DNA of 64,000 nt from Oehlia diaphana (GCA_003833135.1 QZLH01000189.1:69136-133135); one strand, 5' to 3'. Shown: positions 1 to 12,376, counted from the stretch's first letter. The notes: a model not told the origin generated them from the sequence alone. Program-made: numbers and translations.

Positions 1-2122
1 TCGTAATTATTATAAATAATTGGTTCAGGTTCAGAAACGAATGGAATTTGTGGTAATGAAGGTGATGATGTTTCTTTTCTTTTTTCCTCTAAAATTTCAT
101 TCAATTTTGCCAAAATTGAATCTGAAAAATTATCAGAATTTTTATCAAAAACTTTATCTTCATCTTTAGTATTCACTAGTAATTCGTTATAATGTTTCTT
201 AGTAAGCTCAATATCTTTTTTAATCTTAAGTCTTTCTTCAAATAATCTTTTTACGTCATCGATTATACGTTTACGTGTACATTGTTGTTTTAAACTTGAT
301 AAAGATCTCGTTACTTTTGTTGGAATTTCTCGAACGCTTATTCTACGACGTTTTTTTGATTTTTCCTCTTGGGATGGAGAAGTTTTTTCCTCTTTGGGTA
401 AAGAAATCTTTTCCTCATGAGATAAAGGAGTTAAGGTACGAGTTGGAGTATTTGGAGCAGGATTATAAATAGATTGTGATGGGGAAGAAAATGAAGTATA
501 TGCCGAAACAGGAGTGTCGGGAGGCATATTATGTTGAAAAGGTTCTCCATTAGGCGAAGAAGTAATGATGTCATTTGGTTTATTTTGTGAAGAAGCATAA
601 TGAAAAGAAGGAGGAGCGGATAAAGATCGTACAGGAGGAGTTGGTGAAGGAACATGATAACTGGACCATTTTTCAAAACTTAATTCAACCTAATGTTGTT
701 TTTTAAATTTCGTATGTTAATAAAAAAAAAAAATAGTTTTAATAATTTAAAACATGAAATCAAATATTTACCTCATTTTTGATTTCTACGTTTTCAGTAC
801 TTTCTTTTATAAAATATAAAATTTCTATAGCTTTAAATGTTAATTGTTTTTTCACATGGGTTTCAACTATTTCATTGCAGAATGAAATCAAATCTTTAAT
901 ATATTTTTTTAATTGAAGAGGGAATTTTTCAAAAAGTTTTTGAATTAATTGTAAGTATCCAAATAAAAGAGTTTCAATATTATCAGGTAAAGAATATCCT
1001 CCTATTAAGCTGTAAATAAATAAAATAAATTAAATAAATTAAATAAATTAATTAATTAATTTTGTAAAATAAAAAAGGTATATAAACATATTATAATAAA
1101 AAGAAAAGTATTTACCCTCCAGATTTTAGCATTTTGTATTCAAATTTTCGATACTTAGTATTCTTTCTTTTCACTCTTACGAATTCTTTCTTTGATAATT
1201 TCATTAATTTTCTATAAAACTTTCTAATGGATCTTGATTCGGGAATATTTTGATTTTGTGAACATAATAAAAAAAATTTTTCACGTCTATCTATCCAATC
1301 GTAATACCATTCCCCAGCAGGATATTCAAACTATTGATGTAGAGGAATAAATAAATAAATAAATAAAAATAAATAAATTTATTTATAAAAAAAAGTAAAT
1401 TAATACTCACATCTAAAACTTTAATAAAAGAACCAAAAGCGGACAAATATTCTTTTTGAGCAACACTAACGACAACATCAAAAAAATTACCGCCTATCTT
1501 GAATGCTAAATCAGCATTAGATTTGTCATCTTTAATCTTTCGTAAACAATTTCTAATTTCACGAAGACTGAATATGATATTTGAGTTAATTATACTCGTA
1601 TTCCTATAAATTGCCCAAAATTTTGAAATTGATTTATAAAAAGTAGCACGAGTCTTTGAATCTATCATTTTAATAGATTTGGAAAGTATGTGCAACACTG
1701 AAGACATGGCGTGACTGCATAAATAAATTGAAAAATGATTAAATGATTAGTAAAAGTGAAATGAGTCAACATAATACATTATTTTATTAAATTAAACTTA
1801 CAGAAAAAATTCTAGTTGCGCTATAGTTGAATTATCATAACAAATCCATTCATAATTTGAAAGATGTCCTGCTGCTTTAAAAGCAAAGTTCACCACTAAA
1901 AAGAAAAAAAAAAATATTAGGATAAGCGAAGTGAATCAAGTGATATTAAAACGAAGGGTAATGAGAAAAACCATACCTATCCTATCTTCAATATCCTCTT
2001 TAGGACAACCAACCAAATTATCCATTAAACGAATAGTTTCTTCTAACGCATAATTATATGCTCTAAGAAGAGATAATATTTTAAGAGAAAATTTAGTGTG
2101 TGCGCATATATATATTTTTTTC

Positions 2123-2153
<31 letters not shown>

Positions 2154-2299
2154 CATAAACAAACTTACAAACTATGGTTATCTGCCAACAACTTGAGAGT
2201 CTCATCATATTCTCTAATTTGTATATCCGATAATCTAGTTTCTAAAATAATTGAATTATCATCTGAATGTTCACTATGAATGCTATGGATTGAACTCAT
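1..2299 (-). CDS. Uncharacterised helical protein, paralogue A (C-terminus off the left edge)
   Basis: Family not recognised. Seven exons can be read on the minus strand: 2299-2169, 2062-1977, 1895-1802, 1714-1411, 1330-1116, 1009-772 and 689-1, with GT-AG introns and frames that close; the last exon runs off the window. The first Met (MSSIHSIHSEHSDDN) has no upstream alternative in frame. The N-terminal two thirds is predicted to be mostly helical (YNYALEETIRLMDNLV, SISKFWAIYRN, LREIRNCLRKIKDD, GEWYYDWIDRR, KNTKYRKFEYKMLKSGG), followed by a Pro/Ser-rich low-complexity stretch and a basic then coiled-coil segment (RKRIIDDVKRLFEERLKIKK). Exon number, intron phases and several exon lengths match the gene at 9198-12376, so the two are tandem paralogues. 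The helical part could be a BAR-like membrane-binding fold, but that is only a guess from helix pattern. Confidence 0.8.
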
Positions 2300-4089
2300 G
2301 TTTATATCTAAGAAAAGTTTTTAAAATTTTTTTTGATGAAAATAAAAAAAAGATAAAACGTGCTTTTTAAAAAAAAATTTCGATTATGAATGTAACATTT
2401 ATAAAACGGAGTTAATAAACCGAAATTTGAAAAAAAGCGTCGTTTTTTTTAACAAGGAGATAGGATTTGCAATTTTAATTGTGTTTTAAATAATTTATTC
2501 ACCCTGTATGGACATTTAAATTCACACAAATAATACTAAATGTTTACGCATAATCGAAAAAGAAAAAAAATAAAGAGATGGACATAATCATACAATACAT
2601 GAATATTTATTTATTACACAAATTATTTGTCCAATGTAATACATATTAATTGAGATATAAACAATAATAATATAACGATTAATAATATTACATGTAAATC
2701 TATAAAAGAAAAAGGAAAAGTTAACATGGTCGCACTGATATAAAAATCTTATTTCACAAGCTTTTCATGAGAAAATTTTAATAAATTTTATAAAACTGTG
2801 TTTGATCAAAATTTCTTTGTTAAAGTTTTAAAAAATTCAATTTGGAAATTAATTCAATCCCATAAAGTCCATCAATATGTAAGAATAAATAAATAAATTA
2901 ATTCCGCATAAGCCCTGAATGTTTTAGCTTTTAAATAAAGTATTTCCGGTTAATCGGCATCTCCGGTACATATACCCAAAAATAATATTATAATTGTTTC
3001 TAAAAACATATTTATGGAGAACATTATTGGTTAATTTCCATCTTGTGTAATTTGAGCAACGTTACATTCGGTATATACTACTAAAATATCTAAAATATCT
3101 GGACATGGATTGTTTTTATGAAAGTTACACTTCATTTAGTTATTTTTGTTTCAGATTTATTTTTTATTTATAGTACAGTACATTTATATATTTGGTGTTT
3201 CATGGTTTATTAATCTTAATTTATAATTCACGTTCAACCCTTGTTCTAAGAAATTATATTGCGAAAATAAAACTCGAAAATGAAAAAAATATTGGGATTC
3301 AAGAACTTATTCCACCTGGTTTGAAAAATTATGTTAAGTTCGGAATATTCTATTATTGTCTTTCCGCAACAAAGTTCTACGGCCCTACATAATATGTGTT
3401 ATGACGCATTCGATCAACAAATGTGCAGTATCATGGACATGGACATACCCGCGCCGATAAATTACAATAAACTACTTGATATCAATCTAAACATTACTGT
3501 ATAATACTTGTTATTATGCACCAAAAAGGATTTTAGATTAAGGTACTATTACATAATATTTTTACGCATTACATCATATATTGAATTTTATAGGTAAAAT
3601 ACTAAATAGCTTATTGGTTTATTTATATGAAGCATGATCTTGGATGTCTGCAATATAACATAGCTGTTGATTAGGAATTTTAGAATATCAGGGACGTTAG
3701 AATATCACCGAACTGAGAAGCAGTTCGGTGAATAAGGTAATATCTATAATATATATTACTCAAAGTTTAACTTTGAGATATTATATATCGAAACTCATTT
3801 ATTGTTTACAGTTTTGATCGAAAATTATGTGATCATATGATTTTTGTTTGATTTTCATAAGTCAATACTAATCGATCGTTGATTTCATAATAAATTTCAT
3901 AATAAAGTTGAGGCAATTTATTGGACAAATTTATGCTAATCAATACATTCGTGTAATCGTATGCAATTAGAATATAATATTTATTTGTTTAATTTAAAGA
4001 ATAAAAGTACAAAGTGTTATACAAAATTACTTACACGATGCAATAATTATCTAAAGATAATCTAAAGTGTTTCCTTCTCTAACATTTTT
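2300..4089. other. Intergenic, AT-rich, with two small perfect hairpins
   Basis: No convincing coding frame. It holds a perfect 10-bp inverted repeat with a 5-nt loop at 3706-3730 (CACCGAACTG) and, just downstream, a 9-bp perfect palindrome at 3759-3777 (CTCAAAGTT) inside a longer AT-rich imperfect inverted repeat. The open frame at 3192-3392 has no recognisable similarity or splice context. Confidence 0.6.
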
Positions 4090-4620
4090 TAATAATCATC
4101 CGAATGTTCGTTCTCGTACTAAACTATCTTTCTTCCTCGTTCCTTATTAACGTTAAATAATTTGATTATATCATTAAAAATACGCTTTCGTTTTCGTATA
4201 CGTTGTTGTTGCTGAAAAGATCTTGCTGCTCTTGTTAGAATTTCCCGAACATTTCATTTTACTCCATTATTCTTGTTGTTTACTCTCGAAATGAAGAAAA
4301 GATTGTGGTAATGTGGTAATGAGGAAATCAGAAAAATGTCGAAATAAGGGAAAGTGAAATGTCATCAGATTGATGTGGATCAGAAGGTAAAGGGAGTAAT
4401 AATATTAAAATCAATTCAATATAAAGTATTATCCTCCAAATATGAATATTTTATATTCAAAATTTTGATATTTTTTTTTTTTTTTTTTTGCCCTTTCAAA
4501 TTTTTAGTCGATAATTTAAATGAATTTTTAATTTTCGCGCGTGTCTTCCTATCATAATTCATTCACTGGCAGAGTATTCATAAAAAAATTCGTCATTGAA
4601 GTGGCGCAGAATAAACTTTT
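4090..4620 (-). pseudogene. Decayed third copy of the paralogue A/B family
   Basis: Read on the minus strand, this stretch matches short blocks of paralogue A in the same order. The sequence about 4155-4260 resembles 215-335, which encodes the basic/coiled-coil segment, including the run encoding the QQ...RKR region. The sequence about 4420-4470 resembles 1110-1165, which encodes the KYR.EYKMLKSGG region and its donor site. The sequence about 4545-4585 resembles 1295-1330, which encodes the EYPAGEWYYDW region. Intervening parts are deleted or scrambled and interrupted by a 19-T run, so no long frame survives. It lies between the two better-preserved copies in the same orientation, as expected of a dead tandem duplicate. 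Similarity was judged by eye. Confidence 0.6.
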
Positions 4621-7600
4621 GTGTCACTTACATTCAAAGTAGCTAAAATATTCACATTGTACAATGGGAAAAATTATCGATTACTTTAATATATTTGGTT
4701 AATAAACAATTCAACGACTAAGATTCAAGATTCTTGTTTCTATAAATTTCTGCATCAATAAATTTATATTTAGTAATTATTAATGAATATGAATATACCC
4801 GTTTAAAAACGGGAAAATGTTGATTTTGCTTTGTTGCACGATATTTATCATATCGGAAATTATTAAAAATCATATATTAACCAAAAAAGTCTAAATTAAA
4901 CTAAAAAAAATTAGTTTCTGGTATTTCTCGGCTGATAAATGCACTTAGATTCCTGTGATTAGAATTATAATTCTAGATTAGAATCAAGATGTAAATATAA
5001 TGCGAATTCCAATTCCCGTTACGCAAAGAAACACATTAGTAACACGTATTCAAAATAAATATTGTTATAATGTGTGTTATTTATATCCATAAATATTCTT
5101 CTAACAAATGTCCAATCAAATCCGCTGTTCATTCGATTATCAACTAGGTTAATTTAATTTTTTAAAATAAGAATTTTTAACATATCACAATAAATCGGTA
5201 TGATTTAATTACACGAATTTGCCAAGGAAATCAGATTGGACACAAATATGCATAGTTAGAAAAAAAAAGGATAAAAAAACCTATATTACAATGGATATAA
5301 ATGGGTTGTTGCAATGTTACATCACATCAAAATGAACTACTTAAATTGACTATATTCATTTCATTTTGACCCTATATTTGATATCATGTCCTGCCGATCA
5401 TTAAATTTTAATCGATAGAATTTCCGAAGCGAATCATTTGCATGCAACGCAATGTAAAGTATCTTTAGTAATGCTCTTTCATCCATACCATAAGTAGGCG
5501 TCAGGTCTTCCGCCTTCGTTATGAGACAATTCGTTAATTCCGGCGATAAATACATTAATTAATAACATCATAAATAAGCCGGCTTTCTATAAATTTCATT
5601 TATATAAGCTTTATTTAAACTTTATATTCATTTACGCCATTTTTTTTACTCCGCTTTATTATATCAATCATGTGATTGCTATGGCTAATAAAAATATTGG
5701 TCTGCATGATCCTATTTGGCTAGGAAAAATCAACATATTATTTGTAAAACCTAAAACTGAGAAACATAAGTCATTCATCTTTTGATAAAATAGTTTATAA
5801 TAGTAAATTTTGCTTATTTGAGAAAATTTTCATGAAAATTAATATTAAAATTACCTTTTATGTTAGAATTTATCTTGCAAAAAATCTTCGTTACATGTAC
5901 TAAAAAATTCTGCCAAGGTTGGGTTCGTCTGTCTGGGTAGTTTACTATGGTAGATAGGGGAGCCAGCAGTTCTTTTAGTTTGTAATTTTTTGTATCAATG
6001 GTTTTTGTACTGTTTACTTTAAATACTTTAAATAAATTGACTTACAACCTTAGATTATTTCGTTAAACGGTTAATTAGTGATATTCGGTATAATGAGAAT
6101 TTTTTCATAATTTGCGTTACAATCCTAGATCAAGAATTACAATCTTTTGAGTTATACATGAACTTTCTGAAGCATTTGATTTTTTAGTACCTTTTAAATG
6201 TAATTGATTCTGATCAAAAATAAATTGAATATTGTATACCCCTAATTATCAAAATTTCTGTCTACACCTCACATCCATAAGCCACCGAAATTTTCTGTTC
6301 CTTCACAATAGAGATGCAAACATAACCCTAATCAAAAAAATTCTATCTATCTCATCTTTTATGAATAACTAGTTAAATTCTTTTTTTTTTTTAAATTGAA
6401 TCAGAAACTTAAAAATGGTTAGAAATGTTTACAGTTGATTAAGCCACGACGTTACAAATTGTTATAAGATTTTTGCTGTCGACGTGTATATATACGACAC
6501 TTAAAAGTCTATCATCAGTTAAAAATTGTATACGGGGACGTTAGTCTCGTGGTATAAATCCGTCAACCTTTGATCTCATTATCATCAAGGCTCCCCCGTG
6601 ATCAATGATTTCTACGGTGATTGCATAATAATATCTTTGTGTATTAAGTACTCGATTCGATAATTTCTTTTTTATGAAATTTTATCTTTTTACCTTTTTA
6701 AAATAAAATTTATATATTATTTTATATCTTTAACAACTTTCTTTATCATTATTAAAAGATTTCAAAGCGAATATTGAGAATAACCATATTACGAATGGAT
6801 ATGAAAATGGTTGATCCACTTACTCAAGATATGTCGATAAGTTTAATATTGAAGATGAACGTCTTAAATGTTTTGGAAAATCATCTTTTCTAGCCTATTT
6901 AGAGGACAAAACTTCGAGCGATGATGTTAGATTGTTACACGAATCTGCACTATTGGCGCTTGAAATTTAGATCTTATCAAAGTACGGTTATAACGAACCT
7001 CTGTTCCAGGAGGTTTAGTTCGGTATAGAGTGAATTTGTTATATGATAGTTTCCTGTTTCGGGTGAAAAATTACCGATAATTCCGGCCAGCACTACAAAT
7101 TTGACCTTGATTAGTATATAGTCACATGACTGTTTGTCATACAGTATATAAAATTCGGTATAACCAAAATTCAATTTTGGAAACTTTGGTTCAGTAATTA
7201 ATTGCAAGTAATTGTCCATCACATAACAATTACTCTGCCGGGCGTTCTTAGTTCGGTCTATCTGGAAAATTAATTATTGATCACTTAATTACTTTCCTAC
7301 CTTTAGTACCATTTCATCATTAGATGGAGCCCACGATTATTCTAAGTAGTATCCCATGCATTTAATCATTTAAAAAGTTACTATGAAGAGCTAACGTTAA
7401 GCGAAGATGGTACATTTTCCCCTTCCTCAAGAATACCAAAATAATATGAAGGTAAATTTTTCGTTCACATATGATGACTGGCATATAGATGATCACACCA
7501 AGTTCATGTGGGATCTTAGATTGTTCCAAGATTGATCCATGATCAGTTCTACAGTACAACCGATGATCAATGTAAAATCGTTGTAGAACAAGCCCAAACA

Positions 7601-8117
7601 TATAATGTGTTTACATATAAATAATGTGCTGCTTACCAAAACTCCTTTATGCAAACAAGATAGTGATTGATGGATGACAATTTGTTGTGATGAGGGTTGT
7701 GTGTCATTACACAATGCGAAATTACGAATGAGGAGTACTTGATAGTCATGAATGATGATGTCAAAAAGGCTATTCACTTGCTTCACGATAAAAAACCTTG
7801 TGTTTGGTGACATTCGCAGTACAAACATTACCGTTGAATTGATTGTTGCGGGAACATCAAATCAGCCGTTATCAACCTTCGATGATCGACAAATGAATGG
7901 ATAACTTTCAAGATTTATACTGGCTGTAATTATTTCGAGAGAAGAGGAGCTGGTTGTTCTTCTAGCCGAGTAATTGATCTGTTGGCTAAAGATTAGTTTT
8001 TATAAATTTTTATATATTAGAATAGAAGTCCGAAAAATTCTTGTACGATCTAGACTTTGTAATATATTTTTAAATTTCTTAAATTAATTATTTTAGGACT
8101 GTCAACTGATATATAAC
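4621..8117. other. Intergenic, relic-rich; no intact gene
   Basis: About 3.5 kb without a supportable gene. Noticed within it: an open 64-codon frame on the minus strand at 5361-5555 with balanced composition but no recognised domain; an open 52-codon stretch on the plus strand, 6815-6970, preceded by in-frame stops and so perhaps an exon relic; a tRNA-like stretch at 6532-6599; a perfect 8-bp hairpin at 7164-7180 inside a larger imperfect inverted repeat; and overlapping minus-strand frames at 7362-7828 that look like fragments of a decayed gene. A TAGAGATGCAAAC motif near 6311 resembles one terminus of a hAT-type element, but no partner end was found. Confidence 0.5.
6532..6599 (+). other. 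tRNA-like sequence, probably degenerate
   Basis: A 68-nt segment begins ACGGGG and ends CCCCGT, so the ends can pair as an acceptor-like stem. An A-box-like TAGTCTCGTGGT follows at the expected distance, and an internal stem (CCTTTGAT with ATCAAGG) lies further along. No good B-box (GGTTCRANYCC) is visible and the T-arm is missing or mutated, so a functional tRNA is unlikely. It may be a tRNA pseudogene or the head of a tRNA-derived SINE. Confidence 0.25.
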
Positions 8118-8344
8118 TAGAGGTGGGAACCGGCTCACACCGATACTATTGTGAACCGACTTGATTGGATGAAATGGTTCTGGTTCCATAATGGTTTCAT
8201 AATACGATTGGTCTCATAATACGATTTGGTTTGTTCGGTCCAGAACTGGGAGTTAATATCAAAATTTTACCAAAACATATCGGAACCAAAGTACCGAACT
8301 AAACAAGAACAAACTGTTCAAACCGCGAACATTTCCCATCCCTA
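8118..8344. mobile_element. Non-autonomous hAT-type MITE
   Basis: A 227-bp element begins TAGAGGTGGGAA and ends TTCCCATCCCTA, so the termini are imperfect inverted repeats of the hAT type (TAGNGNTG...). Flanking 8-mers (TATATAAC and TATATACA) are similar, consistent with a decayed 8-bp target duplication. Sub-terminal GAACCG/CGGTTC motifs recur inside. No transposase is encoded. Confidence 0.65.
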
Positions 8345-9197
8345 TATATACAGTAGCTGACAAATATAACCAAAGTTTCACTCAACAATATGCTTTTTAA
8401 TTTTTATACTTAACAATATGTATGCTTGAATACACACATATCTTGAAATTAAGAAAAATCGATTAACTTCACTAAATATTTGTATATTTTTTTTTTTTTC
8501 AAAAAAACAATTCTCACCTACAATAATTCCTTTCACTTACACAAATCATGTGTATTATTTTGGTTAGTCAAGTTTCGATCAATTAAATTATCCCGAAGCA
8601 AAAAATTAATATATAATATATACTGTATATATAAAATAGCTCCTTTGATCACTCTTACTATTACGGAATATATTTTACTTATTCTAGCTAGAATCAATCA
8701 CTTAGTCACATGACATTGTCAATAGGAAAATTTCATCGCACGTGTATATAAATATTTTTTTCTTCACGCCACAATACCTACAATACCCCCCGTTTCCGCC
8801 ATTTCTTCCATCACTGCGATTGAAAATGCATAAAATGGCAGTCTGATACTTTTATAATTGTACAAAAACAAGGGGTTATTGGTTATCTTTAGGAAGTGTA
8901 TAGCTAACAAGATAGGTTGATAGAAGAAATCTTATTTATCGAGTATACAGGAAGCTTCAATGCAATATTGAAGCAAAAAATAGTGTTTAGGAATAAATTT
9001 AAAAATTAAAAGTGGTATATTGTTTATTAATCAAACTTAAATTTACAAAGAAATTAATTAAAATTTTTAAATTACTATATACTGTATAAATTTAACTATT
9101 TTTTTCATTAGTTACATTAAGCTTTAGCATAATACATTCAACCTTAATTTTTTTAAAATTATTTTAAAGAATCATAATTCTAAATATATCTACTTTT
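8345..9197. other. Intergenic, AT-rich 3' flank of paralogue B
   Basis: No coding potential seen. The small frame at 8480-8713 starts in a T-run and is low complexity. A short TA-rich palindromic stretch lies near 8607-8635. Confidence 0.5.
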
Positions 9198-12100
9198 TTA
9201 CGATATTTGTTCCTTTTCAACTTCAGGTATTACATTAACAGATGTGTTAGAGTTATTAGCAGATCTCAAAACAGCTTCTTTATGAGTTTTGGCAGCTATA
9301 TCGACAATATGTTCAATTTCTTTAATAACTTTTTTAACTACTCTAACTGCTTTAAAGAATGTTGTATCTGGATCTAGCTCTTCTTGCTGTTCTTGCTGTT
9401 CTTGCTGTTCTGGCTGTATTATTTGATTAACAGTGTAGTAGTTTATTATATTAAGGTAAGTTTTTTCATCAATTTCCTGATTGAATTTTTCCACATTTCC
9501 TTTTTCAATTTTTCCATTTCCTTCTTCTTCTTTAATTATAATAGTAGGTATATTATTATTTTTACTTTCCGCTAAATTTTTATCTTCCACCACATTTTGT
9601 CCCTTAATTTTTTCGTTTTTCTTTTCTATACTTACAAAACTGGTTGTAATATTATTTTTGCTTTCGCTATCTTCTGCATTTTCTTCTTCAACGTTATCAC
9701 TCCCTTGTACATTTTCTTCTTCAACGTTATCAATTTCTCCAACTTTTTCAATTTCTTCGACTTTTTCAATTTCTTCGACTCTATCAATTTCAATTTCTTC
9801 GACTTTTTCAATTTCTTCGACTCTTTCAATTTCTTCGACTGTTTCAATTTCTTCAACCGTTTCAATTTCTTCGACTGTTTCAGTTTCTTCGACTTTTTTA
9901 ATTTCTTCGACTCTCGCAATTTCAATTTCTTCGACTCTTTCAATTTTTTCGACTGTTTCAATTTCTTCAACCGTTTTAATTTCTTCGACTCTCGCAATTT
10001 CAATTTCTTCGACTCTTTCAATTTTTTCGACTGTTTCAATTTCTTCAACCGTTTTAATTTCTTCGACTCTTTCAATTTTTTCGACTGTTTCAATTTCTTC
10101 AACCGTTTCAATTTCTTTGACTGTTTCAATTTCTTCGACTTTTTCAATTTCTTCAATTTCTTCAATTTCTTCTTTTTCACTTTCTTCAACTTTTTCGCTT
10201 TCTTCTTCAACATTTTCATTTTCATTTACCTCTGAACTAGATACAGAATTATTATCACTTTCCTTTCCATGTCTTTTAAAGATGTCTTTATCCTCTTTAC
10301 TTTCCTTATTCTTATCCTTTTTTTTAAGCGAAGGAAAATTTGAAAAGAATGATATAAACCTCTTATTGGATGAAGGTGTTGAAGATTTATATTGTGCCTT
10401 CTCTTCTAAAATTGTTTTTAGTTTTGATAAAAGATCCTCATCAACGATTTTATTTTCTTTATTATTTAATAGCTTTTCAAATTCTGTTTCAATTTCACAA
10501 ATATTTTTTCTAATCTTGTGTCGATCATCAAATAACTTAATTACATCATCAATTATGTTATCAACGTCAATGGTATTTGTAACACTAAATGATTGTACTC
10601 TTGTAAATTTCGATATTTTACTTTGTCGATCTTGATTTTCTTCTATAGATGAAGCAGGAGGGGATTGTGGTGGCGTAGAAAACGAAGTAAAGTCCGAAGT
10701 AGCAGAGTCAGGTGGGTTAAATTGAAACGAAGAAGGCGAGACAATGAGAATACTATCGGGTTTAAATTGCGGAGGTTGTGAAAGGTTATAAGTAATGAGA
10801 CGTTTAAAATACTGAAAAGGTTTAATGAGTGTTAATGATAAGAAATTAAAAAATAAAAAAAAATATACATATATAATAACATTAATAATAATAATAAAAG
10901 GTTACCTCATTGTTAACATTTCCTTTTACGACATATATGATATACAAAATTTCTATAGCCTTAAATGTTAACTGTTTTTTTATGTTTGTTTGAATTATTT
11001 CATTACAGAATGAAACTATTTCTTTATCATATCCGCTTATATAAGGAAAAAATTCTTCAATAAGCCGTTGAATTAAGTGTAAATATCCGAGTAAAAGAGT
11101 ATCAATATGATCAGGTAAAGAGCAATTAATCATTGCACTAAAATAGTAATAACAAAAAATTTTAGATGTTAAGTAAATTTAAAATAAAAAAAAACAGAAA
11201 AAAAAAACAAGAATTTTTAATTATTTACCCTCCATATTTTAATATTTTATATTCAAGATTACGATATTTCGTATTTTTTCTTTCTACTTTTTTAAATTCT
11301 TCATTTGATAATTTAATTAGTTTTTTATAAAAATTTATAGCTCTATTTCCAAAATTATTTCTCGAAGATTTTTTGCGCAATTTAAAATATTTATTGCGAA
11401 TACTTTTCCATTCATAATACCATTCCCCGGTTGCATACTCGAACTAAAAAAAGTATGCATATTATTATAACACGTTTGAGGTGACACAAGATTAATGTGC
11501 AAAGTAAATAAAAAAAAAGGTGCGTGTTACTTACGTTCAAGAGTTGAATAAAGGTAAGAAAAGCAGACACATATTCTTCCTGGAGAACATTGATAATAGA
11601 TTCAAAACTTATTTGCACGTTAGACTTATATGTCTGATCATCTTTAATTAGTCGTAAGCAATTTCGAATTTCACGGAGGGAGAACACAATATTTGCATTA
11701 ATACATTTCGAATTTCTATAAATTGCCCAGAATTTAGAAATGGACTTATAAAGGGAATCGCGAGTATCTGCTTCAAGCTTGTCAACAAATTTGGAAAGTA
11801 TATGCAATACCGAAGACATGGCACGGCTAAAGAAAGAATTTCAGGAGTCGTTCGTCAATCACTACATGTATTGAAAATTTAATAATAACGATAAAAATGT
11901 ATATTTACAGGATAAGTTCGAGTCTCGCAGTAGAGTCTCCATAATATTGCCATTTGAGATTTGAAATATGTCCTGCCACTTTTGAAACAAAAGACTTCAT
12001 TTCTAAAAGGAAAAAAAGCTTTTTTAATCGTAAGGTTAAAAATATTACATCACGTGACATAAGGAAAGAAAGAATCATACCCATTTTAATGTCCTTTTTA

Positions 12101-12376
12101 GAACCATCAGCTAAGTTTTCCATTAACGTAATTGTTTCTTTTAGAGCATAATTATGTGTGCTAAAATTGTTGAAATTTAGTTCATCATCAAACATATTTC
12201 CTAAATAAACGCTTGCAGAAAATATAATTAGCAACTTACATGTTACTTTCATTATCCCCTAATATTTTAAGAATAGCTTCATATTTTTTGGTCAGTATTT
12301 CACCGATTAAATCTAAATGTTCAGCGTTAGTAGAGGTAGATATTGAAAGAGGGTGGTTTATAGGTGAGGATGACAT
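9198..12376 (-). CDS. Uncharacterised helical protein, paralogue B, with long acidic VEEIE-type repeat
   Basis: Complete gene, about 887 residues, exons 12376-12240, 12160-12081, 12002-11909, 11826-11535, 11443-11229, 11137-10906 and 10811-9198. The start MSSSPINHPLSIS matches the paralogue A start in context. The helical half (SISKFWAIYRN, FSLREIRNCLRLIKDD, EYATGEWYYEW, KNTKYRNLEYKILKYGG, LLLGYLHLIQRLIEEFF, KKQLTFKAIEIL) aligns with paralogue A exon by exon. It is followed by a Pro/Ser linker, a coiled coil (DDVIKLFDDRHKIRKN), a Lys-rich patch, about 145 residues of acidic pentad repeats, and a C-terminal tail with a QQE run (EQQEQQEQQEE). No signal peptide or membrane span is visible. Family unknown; a BAR-like or other coiled-coil scaffold role is speculation. 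Confidence 0.85.
9731..10172 (-). repeat. 15-bp coding minisatellite (VEEIE/K/R/T pentads) with a 78-bp higher-order unit
   Basis: Lies inside the last exon of paralogue B. The basic unit is 15 bp encoding VEEIE with the fifth residue switching among K, R, T and E. Two successive blocks beginning at 9899 and 9977 are almost identical over 78 bp, and a third partial block starts at 10055, giving a 26-residue higher-order repeat. Because units keep frame, the reading frame is open through the array. Opposite-strand and shifted frames are open too, as a by-product of the repeat. Confidence 0.9.

Noticed and set aside
9731..10172. CRISPR-like array
   Set aside because: Units are contiguous 15-bp coding repeats with no spacers, inside a eukaryotic exon.
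9481..10635. 384-codon plus-strand open frame as a gene
   Set aside because: It lies antisense to the spliced acidic-repeat gene and its composition (Ser/Ile/Thr repeats) is exactly what the reverse complement of VEEIE repeats produces.
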